This document shows, in pieces, positions 42,643-49,509 of a stretch of DNA of 49,509 bases. The position numbers and the translations under genes are program-made. How positions within the stretch are numbered: position 1 is the stretch's first letter; each line of letters begins with the position of its first letter. The stretch is from Neobacillus fumarioli NBRC 102428 (lineage in GTDB: Bacteria; Bacillota; Bacilli; Bacillales; Cytobacillaceae), in assembly GCF_001591485.1 (NCBI RefSeq), contig NZ_BCUZ01000012.1:1-49509 (forward strand), written 5' to 3'. Below the pieces are notes generated by a model that worked only from the letters and a program-made list of their open reading frames with translations, had not been told where the DNA came from and searched no databases.

Positions 42643-43257
42643 ATGTTAATGCTTTTGTCAGCATTATTGTTCAGTATATCTTCTAACCTAGACAATGTAG
42701 TCGTAGGCACTGCTTACGGAATCAAGAAAATAAAGATCGGAATCATTGCCAATTTCATTATTGCAGTTGTCTCGACAACAGGAACCTTTATATCGATGTC
42801 ACTTGGTTGGTATATTGCAAAATTTATGCCTCCATCAGTGGCAAACATTTTAGGCGCCGGGATTATTGTGCTAATGGGATTATATTTTGTCATCCAAAAC
42901 CTGATAAAAGTTTTCCACACAACTAATTCTAAGGAACTAGCATTAAAAGACCTTAAGGAAATGGTTGAGTATGCCGAAAAGTCAGATGCAGATCAATCAG
43001 GTCATATTGATCATAAAGAAGCATTTATCTTGGCATTAGGGTTAACATTTAACAATTTAGGTACGGGTGTGGCGGCGAGTATTACAGGAGTCAATATTTT
43101 CTTCACCGTCATCGCGACCTTTATCATCAGTATATTGACAATCATCCTCGGAGTATCAATAGGTAAAAATGTATTCGGAAGGTTTTTTGGTAAATATGCG
43201 CCATTTATTGCTGGTGTTTTGCTCATGATCCTTGGGTTTATTGAAATGTTTAATTAA
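42643..43257 (+). CDS. ytaF: YtaF-like sporulation membrane protein
   Basis: 204 aa with about six membrane helices in two triplets (about 1-90 and 120-204), a MntP/YtaF-type fold with internal symmetry: LLFSISSNLDNVVVGTAYGIKK in the first half and LALGLTFNNLGTGVAASITG in the second. The loop between carries DADQSGHIDHKE, which matches an EF-hand calcium loop. YtaF is made in sporulating Bacillus cells; transport substrate is unknown. AAGGAGGTT precedes the ATG. Confidence 0.85.
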   Translation: MLMLLSALLFSISSNLDNVVVGTAYGIKKIKIGIIANFIIAVVSTTGTFISMSLGWYIAKFMPPSVANILGAGIIVLMGLYFVIQNLIKVFHTTNSKELALKDLKEMVEYAEKSDADQSGHIDHKEAFILALGLTFNNLGTGVAASITGVNIFFTVIATFIISILTIILGVSIGKNVFGRFFGKYAPFIAGVLLMILGFIEMFN

Positions 43258-43274
43258 AACATGCAGTTCAAATA

Positions 43275-43299
43275 AAAAAGCCAGGATTTCCTGGCTTTT
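43275..43299. terminator. Bidirectional terminator between ytaF and the racemase gene
   Basis: AAAAGCCAGGA and TCCTGGCTTTT pair over a tiny loop, with A and T runs on each side, so it can end both converging transcripts. It overlaps the racemase stop codon. Confidence 0.9.
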
Positions 43300-44407
43300 A
43301 ACGATAAGTCTTGCTATACAAGGTGAATTTATTTATTTTATCCATATCTGGTTCATAGCCAATTCCTGGGGAGGTTGGCACCGTAATCATGCCATTTTCA
43401 ACGATTACTTCAGGACAGATAATATCTTCTTTCCAGTAAAGTGCAGATCCGGCGGTGTCACCCGGCAGCGTAAACCCAGGAAGAGCAGTCAAGGCAATGT
43501 TGTGGGCCCGGCCGATACCAGCTTCGAGCATGCCGCCGCACCATAACGGAACATTCTGCTCCACACAATAATCATGTATTTTCTTTGCCTGAGTCAACCC
43601 GCCAATCCGGCCGATTTTCATATTAATAATTTTGCAGCTGCCCAATTTTATTGCTTTGCGAGCATCTTCAAATGAATGGATACTCTCATCAAGGCAAATT
43701 GGGGTTTTCAGCTGTGCCTGCAAATCGGCATGGTCAATAATATCATTATAGGCCAATGGTTGTTCAATCATCATTAAATGGTAATCATCAAGTGCTTTTA
43801 ACAGGTCAATGTCCTCTAAGGTGTACGCTGAGTTTGCGTCGGCCATGAGCGGGATGTTAGGGTACACTTTGCGAACCTTATCCATTAATTCTACATCCCA
43901 ACCTGGTTTGATTTTAAGCTTAAAGCGCTTATATCCCTCGGCTAGCCGCTCGCCGATCACCTCTAAAGTCTCTTCAATCGAATCTTTAATGCCGATGCTG
44001 ACACCAACATCGATTTGATCTTTCGTTCCGCCTAGTACAGATGCTAACGAACGATTTTGTTCCCTTGCATACAGATCCCAGGCAGCCATATCTAAACAAG
44101 CTTTCGCCATGTAATTACCGCGAATATGAGCGAAAAAGTTTTCCGTTAACTCATCAGGATGCTGAAACTCTTTGTTTAAAATAAGTGGAAGTAAAAAATC
44201 CTCCAGCAGATGCCAATTCGTTTTGACGGTTTCTTCATTGTAATAAGGAGTGGGCATGGCGACATTTTCTGCCCAGCCAGTGAGCCCATCTTCTGTTTTG
44301 GCTTCAACCAGGATAAAATCCTTATCATATTCAGTTCCGAAGCTGGTTGTAAACGGGTAAAGCAAATCCATTTTCATGTGTCTTAATGTTACTTCTGTGA
44401 TTTTCAT
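43298..44407 (-). CDS. N-succinylamino acid racemase / o-succinylbenzoate synthase family enzyme
   Basis: 369 aa, enolase superfamily (MenC/NSAR subgroup). The capping domain is N-terminal. The barrel has the KLKIKPG catalytic lysine motif near residue 163, metal ligands in MADANSAY, IEQPL and LDESI, and the second catalytic lysine in NMKIGRIGG. Family members do o-succinylbenzoate synthesis (menaquinone), N-succinyl amino acid racemisation, or both. No men genes lie nearby, while a GNAT and an M20 hydrolase do, so racemisation of N-succinyl amino acids is more likely. Its ATG directly follows the GNAT stop. Confidence 0.85.
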   Translation of the reverse strand: MKITEVTLRHMKMDLLYPFTTSFGTEYDKDFILVEAKTEDGLTGWAENVAMPTPYYNEETVKTNWHLLEDFLLPLILNKEFQHPDELTENFFAHIRGNYMAKACLDMAAWDLYAREQNRSLASVLGGTKDQIDVGVSIGIKDSIEETLEVIGERLAEGYKRFKLKIKPGWDVELMDKVRKVYPNIPLMADANSAYTLEDIDLLKALDDYHLMMIEQPLAYNDIIDHADLQAQLKTPICLDESIHSFEDARKAIKLGSCKIINMKIGRIGGLTQAKKIHDYCVEQNVPLWCGGMLEAGIGRAHNIALTALPGFTLPGDTAGSALYWKEDIICPEVIVENGMITVPTSPGIGYEPDMDKINKFTLYSKTYR

Positions 44408-45235
44408 CTACATCGTCTCCTTTGTCAAAACATAGAAATTAACTGGGAGGTCAGGATGGTTATTTTTAGAAAATCCACTTGCTTGCCAACCTTGTTGAAA
44501 GACTTGTGAAAAAATCTCTCTTGTATGCAATCGCCACTTTAGGGCCACATCGAGACTTGCTTCCTTTATTACGCGGAAATTCTTTGGAATCGCGACAAAG
44601 GCAATTGAATCCTGAGTAACCGGAAGAAAAGCAGCTGGAATGGGATCGCCATCTTTATGTATTTCCCATTGATTAAGTGCATTGTTCATTAAAAAATCTA
44701 ATTCATATTCCGTTTGAGGCTTTAGATCCTGTTCATGACGAATATGCCACTCCACGAGGAAACGGTCGGAAGGAATGCCTTCGTTTAACAAATCATCCAT
44801 TTCACCGTAACAATTTTCAATATAGGTAGAACTGATCCCGCCAAGTTTGGCAATATTTAAATACCCATTGACACTTTCTAATGGATCGTATGTCCATGTA
44901 ATCAGCGAATAGCCGAGTTTCAGTGCTTCCTCACGCTGAGCTTTTTTCAGTCTCTCGCCAATTCCTTTGTTCCGATAATCATCATCAGTCGCTAAAATAT
45001 GAGAGCAAAGATAAGCAGTTTTACCGTTAAAACCTGGGAAACTGTATTGAAATCCGACTAATTTCTCCCCGACAAATGCCCCCAAAACCAAACCGCCGTT
45101 TTTGACGGCGGTAATGGTTTGGTGGGTGGGAATAGAGTCGGTTTCGCCCCAAACTTTCCTTTCGAGCTTTCTTGCTTCTTCCAGCTCATGAATCTGATGA
45201 AGGGAACGAATTTGAATGTCATCTACAGCTTGCAC
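44408..45235 (-). CDS. GNAT acyltransferase, probable D-amino acid N-succinyltransferase
   Basis: 275 aa from GTG 45235, preferred because AGAGGGG lies 7 bases upstream; TTG at 45241 is closer to that site. The GNAT fold is in the N-terminal 160 residues: LVLGAFVGEKLVGFQYSF, then HILATDDDYRNKGIGERLKKAQR with the acyl-CoA loop (RNKGIG). The C-terminal part (about 160-275) is an extra domain seen in larger GNAT proteins of this kind. In Geobacillus kaustophilus a GNAT beside an NSAR succinylates D-amino acids; this is the same arrangement. Substrate is inferred from context. Confidence 0.78.
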   Translation of the reverse strand: MQAVDDIQIRSLHQIHELEEARKLERKVWGETDSIPTHQTITAVKNGGLVLGAFVGEKLVGFQYSFPGFNGKTAYLCSHILATDDDYRNKGIGERLKKAQREEALKLGYSLITWTYDPLESVNGYLNIAKLGGISSTYIENCYGEMDDLLNEGIPSDRFLVEWHIRHEQDLKPQTEYELDFLMNNALNQWEIHKDGDPIPAAFLPVTQDSIAFVAIPKNFRVIKEASLDVALKWRLHTREIFSQVFQQGWQASGFSKNNHPDLPVNFYVLTKETM

Positions 45236-45258
45236 TCTCAATCCCCTCTTGTCAACAT

Positions 45259-46743
45259 TTATTCTCTGCTGAAATCACATTCTTCTAATGGCACCATTTT
45301 GGACCGTTTTACTATTTTATAACTTAAATAGCCTAAAATAAACAGCGGCAGGCCGATATAGGAAACCGCAATTCCATACCAGTCAATTTTGCTGCCGATA
45401 AAGGCCTGGTAATTCGTACCTAGCATCGCAATTAAACATAGTGTAGTTGCTAAGATCGGACCTAACGGGAACCATTTTGCAACATATGGCAAATCGTTCA
45501 TATTTCTTCCTTGTTGTTGATATGCTTTTCTAAACCTTAGATGGGTTATCGAAATACTTAACCATGAGAGGTAACCTGCCAGCCCGGCAGCATTTAACAG
45601 CCAATTATAAACGGTTCCGTCCCCGAAGAATGAGGTCAAGAAGCAAAGCATGCCGATCAGCGTCGTTCCCAAAATAGCATAAGTTGGAACACCGCTTTTA
45701 CTGACTTTCCTTAAAAACTTTGGTGCTTTGCCTTCCTCGGCTAATGTCCAGAGGACACGCGAACCGACATATAATGATGAATTTCCTGCTGAAAGAACAG
45801 CTGTTAGAATGACCGCATTCATTGCAGCAGCAGCAAAAGCGAAACCTGCATGTTTAAATACCAATGTAAATGGACTTACGGCAATATTGGTAACATCTGA
45901 ACTTAATAGGTTAGGATCTTTATAGCTAATTAAACAGCCAATCACGAAAATCGCCAAAACATAGAATAAGAGAATCCGCCAAAAGATTTGCCGGATCGAC
46001 CGCGGCATATCTTTCTCTGGATTTTCACTTTCACCGGCGGCAACGCCAACCATTTCCGTTCCTTGGAAAGCAAAACCTACGACCATAAATACGCTAAAAA
46101 TGGATAATAAGCCGCCTTTAAATGGCGCTTCCCCTTTGGTTAAAAGCTCAAAACCGCCTGTATGACCTTTCATAATACCAAAAATCATTAATAAACCGAC
46201 CACAATGAAAATAATAATGGTGGCAACTTTAATAATGGAGAACCAAAATTCGCCTTCACCATAGCCTTTAACAGATAAAATATTCAAAGCAAAAATAATG
46301 ACAAGAAAACTGGCACTCCAAATAATTCCCGGTACGTGCGGGAACCAGTATTTCATGATAAGTGAAGAGGCCGATAATTCAAGAGCGAGAATAATCGCAT
46401 TATTATACCAATAGTTCCATCCGACAGCAAACCCTAATGCCGGGTCAACAAATCTGGATGAATACGTACTGAAGGAACCAGAAATAGGGATAAAGGCTGC
46501 CATTTCTGCCAAGCTTGTCATAAGGAAATAGACCATGATACCGGCAATGAGGTAAGCGGCAATAGCCCCGCCCGGACCGGCATCATGGATGGTGGTACCG
46601 CTGGCCAAAAACAGCCCGGTACCAATTGTACCGCCGATGGCAATCATGGTTAAGTGCCGTGTTTTCAACTTACGTTCTAAATGTTCTTTTTCAGTGAATA
46701 AGCTTGGAGTATTTGCATCAGGTTTGCGGATCGTATTTTCCAT
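45259..46743 (-). CDS. Amino acid permease, LysP-like (APC superfamily)
   Basis: 494 aa with about 12 membrane segments. The first helix carries LTMIAIGGTIGTGLFLASG, the substrate-binding motif of the amino acid transporter family, and the FSVFMVVGFAFQGTEMVGVAAGE segment in helix 6 is typical. ESENPEKDMPRSIRQIFWRI resembles bacterial lysine permease LysP. Substrate cannot be fixed by sequence, but the operon suggests an amino acid handled by the racemase pathway. The start has CGAGGTG five bases upstream. Confidence 0.88.
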   Translation of the reverse strand: MENTIRKPDANTPSLFTEKEHLERKLKTRHLTMIAIGGTIGTGLFLASGTTIHDAGPGGAIAAYLIAGIMVYFLMTSLAEMAAFIPISGSFSTYSSRFVDPALGFAVGWNYWYNNAIILALELSASSLIMKYWFPHVPGIIWSASFLVIIFALNILSVKGYGEGEFWFSIIKVATIIIFIVVGLLMIFGIMKGHTGGFELLTKGEAPFKGGLLSIFSVFMVVGFAFQGTEMVGVAAGESENPEKDMPRSIRQIFWRILLFYVLAIFVIGCLISYKDPNLLSSDVTNIAVSPFTLVFKHAGFAFAAAAMNAVILTAVLSAGNSSLYVGSRVLWTLAEEGKAPKFLRKVSKSGVPTYAILGTTLIGMLCFLTSFFGDGTVYNWLLNAAGLAGYLSWLSISITHLRFRKAYQQQGRNMNDLPYVAKWFPLGPILATTLCLIAMLGTNYQAFIGSKIDWYGIAVSYIGLPLFILGYLSYKIVKRSKMVPLEECDFSRE

Positions 46744-46757
46744 ATAACACCTCGAAC

Positions 46758-47888
46758 TTATTTTTCTAGAGCCAATAGGACGGATTTGGTTAAAATTTTT
46801 GCACCATATACTAATGCTTCTTTGTTAAACTTCATTTGCGGGTGGTGAAGGCCTGGTCCCAGGCCGCAGCCTAATCCCAGCATAGTTGCTGTTAAATTGG
46901 GATTCTTTAAAGTGTAGAAATGAAAGTCCTCACCTCCTTGAGAAATGCATTCAGGGATCACTCGTTCTGAACCAAGAACTTCTTTGACAGCGCTTGAAAT
47001 GATGTTTATTGCCTCTTGATGTTTGATGGCTGCTGGGACAAATTCTTCCAAAGAATAGGTAACGGAAGCTCCAGTTTCAGCCATGGTTTCATTCACTATT
47101 TGATGGGTTCTTGTTTTTAATTCGTCCATCAGTTCATTGGTTTGGGCTCTGGCATCAATCGTAAATTCAGCTGTTTCCGGAATGACGTTCGAAGCAGTAT
47201 TGTCAGTTGTCAGCTGTGTCATTTTGATGGAGTAAGGGACGTCTGTTTCAGGGCGGATCTGCTTTAATTTTTGGACGATCAGAGCAGCTGCTTCGATGGC
47301 ATTGATTCCATCTTGCGGGCGGGCTGCATGTGCCTGTTTTCCTTTGATAATGCCTTTAATCGTGCCGGCAGAGCCGTGAATGATGACTGGAGCTGCATGA
47401 CCATAAGGAACTTCAAACTCCGGCCTTACATGGACACCAAATAAGTAACGGACATTTTCAAGAGCTCCCTCATCAATCATTTTTAAAGCACCTTCGCCTT
47501 TTTCTTCAGCAGGCTGAAATATAAAGCGGAGGGTATATTTCGGCATGATACCGCTCTCGGCAAAACCCAAGGCAGTATAGAGAACCATTGTGCTATGGGC
47601 ATCATGTCCACATGAATGATTCGCTTTGATAACACCATCAACTTCTTGCAATAAGGCATCCAAATCGGCACGTAAGGCAATAACATGTTCGGATTGTCCG
47701 GGAATTTCGGCAATAAGGCCATAATGGTCTGTAAATGTTTTGACGGCAATCCCGGCATTTCGAAGCCGTTTGCAAATGTATTTGGACGTATATTGTTCCT
47801 CCCAGCTTGGTTCTGCCAGACTATGGAGTTTGTCGTATGTTTGCAAAATGGAGTCTTTGTTTTGCTCAATAAATTCAAGCGGGTTCAT
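46758..47888 (-). CDS. M20 family amidohydrolase, probable N-succinyl-L-amino acid hydrolase
   Basis: 376 aa from ATG 47888, which follows AGAGGTG by 6 bases; GTG at 47897 is part of that site. Metal-binding motifs are ALRADLDAL, HSCGHDAH and PAEEKGEGA with the catalytic Glu, plus HHPQMKF near the end. The dimerisation domain lies in the middle (about 180-290). The family removes acyl groups from amino acids, hippurate or N-acetyl-diaminopimelate. With NSAR and GNAT genes in the same operon, release of L-amino acids from N-succinyl forms is the likely job. Confidence 0.85.
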   Translation of the reverse strand: MNPLEFIEQNKDSILQTYDKLHSLAEPSWEEQYTSKYICKRLRNAGIAVKTFTDHYGLIAEIPGQSEHVIALRADLDALLQEVDGVIKANHSCGHDAHSTMVLYTALGFAESGIMPKYTLRFIFQPAEEKGEGALKMIDEGALENVRYLFGVHVRPEFEVPYGHAAPVIIHGSAGTIKGIIKGKQAHAARPQDGINAIEAAALIVQKLKQIRPETDVPYSIKMTQLTTDNTASNVIPETAEFTIDARAQTNELMDELKTRTHQIVNETMAETGASVTYSLEEFVPAAIKHQEAINIISSAVKEVLGSERVIPECISQGGEDFHFYTLKNPNLTATMLGLGCGLGPGLHHPQMKFNKEALVYGAKILTKSVLLALEK

Positions 47889-47911
47889 TGAGTACACCTC
47901 TTGCTGTATGA

Positions 47912-48760
47912 TTATTCATGGAAAACATGAAACTTTGAATACATAGTTTCTAATTTTTCCTGATGAATTTGAATGCGATCTTGATCTTTTTCATAAATGC
48001 CTTCAATAATTAAATCGGATAAAGTAATCATCGAGGCAATGGAGTTGCTTCCCGTATCGGCATTTTCTTCTGTTGTTAACGTAATATCGGCAATTCTGCC
48101 GACTGGAGAGAGAAGCCGGTCCGTGATCGCAATTAAGCAATACCCGTTTTCGGCTGCATACTCGGCTAATTGAATGGTCGTGTTTGCATATCTGGGCAGA
48201 GAAAATACCACTACTACTGAGTTTTCTGTAAGATTCATGAATTTTTCTAAAAAGTTGTCATTTGAGGGGCATAATATTACGTGATTTCTGATGGTACCTA
48301 GCATATACGCGAACCATCCCGCAGCCGGAAAGGAATGCATATGGCCGGCGATAAGAACTTGGTCTGCGTGAATAATTTTATCAACAGCTTTCCAAATCTC
48401 CTCAATATTTGTCCGGTTAATTAATTGCTTTAAAAGATGAATCTCGTTTAAAATGACTTTCTTGAATGGATCGCTTGATCCGACTTGCGTAATACCGGCA
48501 TTACCGGATTCAGCTTGATTTTGAACGAGCAATTCTTCTTGAATGATATGCTGCATTTCACTAAAGCTGTCAAATCCTAAAGCGTAGGAAAGCCTGATGA
48601 CCGTAGTTTCGCTGACAGCCGCATGTCGGCCGATTTGAAAAGCGGTTTTAAAAGCAGCTTGATGTAGGTTTTCCATCAAGAATCTTGCTACTTTTTGCTG
48701 ACCTGCTGATAGATCAGGAAATTTTTCTTTCACTAATTGTTTAAAAGGAGTTTGTTCCAT
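47912..48760 (-). CDS. RpiR family transcriptional regulator
   Basis: 282 aa. The N-terminal helix-turn-helix (about 1-77) has LSAGQQKVARFLMENLHQAAFKTAFQIGRHAAVSETTVIRLSYALGF, typical of RpiR/MurR. The C-terminal SIS domain (about 115-260) has the fold seen in sugar isomerases (VLIAGHMHSFPAAGWFAYML; CLIAITDRLLSPVGRIADITL) and would bind the effector. It is first in the operon and probably regulates it. An amino acid effector would be unusual, as SIS domains mostly bind sugar phosphates. AAAGGATGATG precedes the ATG. Confidence 0.92.
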   Translation of the reverse strand: MEQTPFKQLVKEKFPDLSAGQQKVARFLMENLHQAAFKTAFQIGRHAAVSETTVIRLSYALGFDSFSEMQHIIQEELLVQNQAESGNAGITQVGSSDPFKKVILNEIHLLKQLINRTNIEEIWKAVDKIIHADQVLIAGHMHSFPAAGWFAYMLGTIRNHVILCPSNDNFLEKFMNLTENSVVVVFSLPRYANTTIQLAEYAAENGYCLIAITDRLLSPVGRIADITLTTEENADTGSNSIASMITLSDLIIEGIYEKDQDRIQIHQEKLETMYSKFHVFHE

Positions 48761-48772
48761 TTCATCATCCTT

Positions 48773-48788
48773 TGAAGGAAATCCTTCA
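48773..48788. promoter_or_regulatory. Perfect palindrome before the RpiR operon, candidate operator
   Basis: TGAAGGA and TCCTTCA flank two bases, giving a 16-base palindrome 13 bases from the regulator's start codon. It lies in the 169-base divergent gap with tag and could be the autoregulatory site. It has no adjacent T-tract. Confidence 0.5.
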
Positions 48789-48929
48789 CTTGTAAACTAT
48801 GTTGCAGGAAAAACTTTATCTGGTTTTACAATATCACACTTTGGACAAAAATAGAAGAAGAATTTATACTTTTTAGATAATTAATATATGGAATGATGTT
48901 CAAACTGGGAACTACAATAGGAGGTAAAT

Positions 48930-49502
48930 ATGAACAGATGCGGCTGGGTGAATCAAGATCCATTATATATTCATTACCATGACCATGAGTGGGGAGTGCC
49001 GGTTTACGACGATCGGTTGTTGTTTGAGTATTTAAATTTGGAAGGAGCACAGGCTGGCTTAAGCTGGTACACGATTTTGAAGAAACGGGACAATTATCGG
49101 AAGGCGTTTGATCACTTTGAGGCAGAAAAGATTGTCAAGTATGATAACACTAAAATTGAGGAACTCCTGCAATATGAAGGGATTGTCCGAAATAAGCTAA
49201 AAATTCATGCAGTGATCACGAATGCAAAAAGCTTTTTACAGATTGTCGATGAATTTGGTTCATTTCGTGAGTATATTTGGTCATTTGTCGGGGGGAAACC
49301 AATTCAGAACCATTTTCAATCATTGGCAGATGTTCCTGCGAAAACGGAGCTTAGCGACCGATTAAGCAAAGATTTAAAAAAACGAGGCTTTAAGTTTGTC
49401 GGCTCAACGATTTGTTATTCCTTTATGCAAGCTGTCGGAATGGTGAACGACCATATTGTCACTTGTGACTGTTATCAGCGGATTAGAGATTTGTCAAAAT
49501 AA
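48930..49502 (+). CDS. tag: DNA-3-methyladenine glycosylase I
   Basis: Tag (190 aa) removes 3-methyladenine from alkylated DNA to begin base excision repair. The N-terminus MNRCGWVNQDPLYIHYHDHEWGVPVYDD has the zinc Cys and His, and the C-terminus HIVTCDCYQR supplies further zinc ligands. The aromatic pocket LSWYTILKKRDNYRKAF and the GFKFVGSTICYSFMQAVGMVNDH segment are family hallmarks. It is divergent from the RpiR operon with AGGAGGTAA before the ATG. The window ends just after it. Confidence 0.96.
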   Translation: MNRCGWVNQDPLYIHYHDHEWGVPVYDDRLLFEYLNLEGAQAGLSWYTILKKRDNYRKAFDHFEAEKIVKYDNTKIEELLQYEGIVRNKLKIHAVITNAKSFLQIVDEFGSFREYIWSFVGGKPIQNHFQSLADVPAKTELSDRLSKDLKKRGFKFVGSTICYSFMQAVGMVNDHIVTCDCYQRIRDLSK

Positions 49503-49509
49503 AAAGGGG

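Noticed and set aside
1..49509. tRNA, rRNA, CRISPR arrays, insertion sequences and prophage genes
   Set aside because: No cloverleaf ending in CCA, no rRNA-like conserved stretch, no regularly spaced direct repeats, and no transposase or integrase frame was seen.

Overview
The window is a low-GC Bacillota segment, most likely from an endospore-forming Bacillaceae. Supporting signs are TTG and GTG starts behind strong AGGAGG-type Shine-Dalgarno (SD) sites, B. subtilis-like flagellar proteins (FlhO, FlhP, FliZ-type FliO, YlxH/FlhG, SigD, YaaR), a YtaF-type sporulation membrane protein, and promoters matching the sigma-D consensus. I cannot name the species. About 41 kb is one large motility and chemotaxis locus. 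The last 8 kb is unrelated metabolism and DNA repair.

Layout: (1) 1-1.7 kb, motA-motB on the minus strand with its own sigma-A-like promoter and terminator. (2) 1.9-9.3 kb, cheA, two cheW genes and two large tandem chemoreceptors. (3) 9.4-12.5 kb, yaaR, fliL, a SwrB/DUF6115-like gene, flhO and flhP. (4) 12.6-16.7 kb, late genes behind sigma-D-like promoters: a protein with two fused CsrA domains, flagellin hag, fliD and flaG. (5) 16.7-19.9 kb, flgM-flgN-flgK-flgL, also behind a sigma-D-like promoter. (6) 20-24.1 kb, a PilZ (c-di-GMP receptor) protein, a Myb/SANT-like coiled-coil protein, fliS, fliT, a small DUF1292-like protein and a FlgJ-like peptidoglycan hydrolase. (7) 24.2-30.5 kb, flgB-flgC-fliE-fliF-fliG-fliH-fliI-fliJ. 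(8) 30.6-39.4 kb, fliO-fliP-fliQ-fliR-flhB-flhA-flhF-flhG, a small membrane protein and sigD. (9) 39.4-41.4 kb, a GAF-GGDEF-EAL protein behind a sigma-D-like promoter. (10) 41.4-43.3 kb, ppaC and ytaF. (11) 43.3-48.8 kb, a minus-strand operon of an RpiR regulator, M20 hydrolase, amino acid permease, GNAT acyltransferase and enolase-superfamily racemase. (12) tag at the right end.

The early operon would build the basal body and export gate and make SigD. FlgM would hold SigD until the hook is finished. SigD would then express flgM-N-K-L, fliD, flaG, hag and the c-di-GMP enzyme, and the PilZ protein could couple c-di-GMP to motor braking. Genes usually found between fliJ and fliO in B. subtilis (fliK, flgD, flgE, fliM, fliY, cheY) are absent here, as are cheB, cheR, cheC, cheD and fliW, so part of the system must lie elsewhere. 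The minus-strand metabolic operon matches the pathway known from Geobacillus kaustophilus that converts D-amino acids to L-amino acids through N-succinyl intermediates.

The most unusual items are the tandem CsrA protein placed upstream of hag with no separate hag promoter visible, the HAMP-less chemoreceptors extended by matched 56-residue (8-heptad) repeats, the flagellar hydrolase without a signal peptide, and the promoter, hairpin and 17-codon ORF leader at 22.69-22.93 kb.
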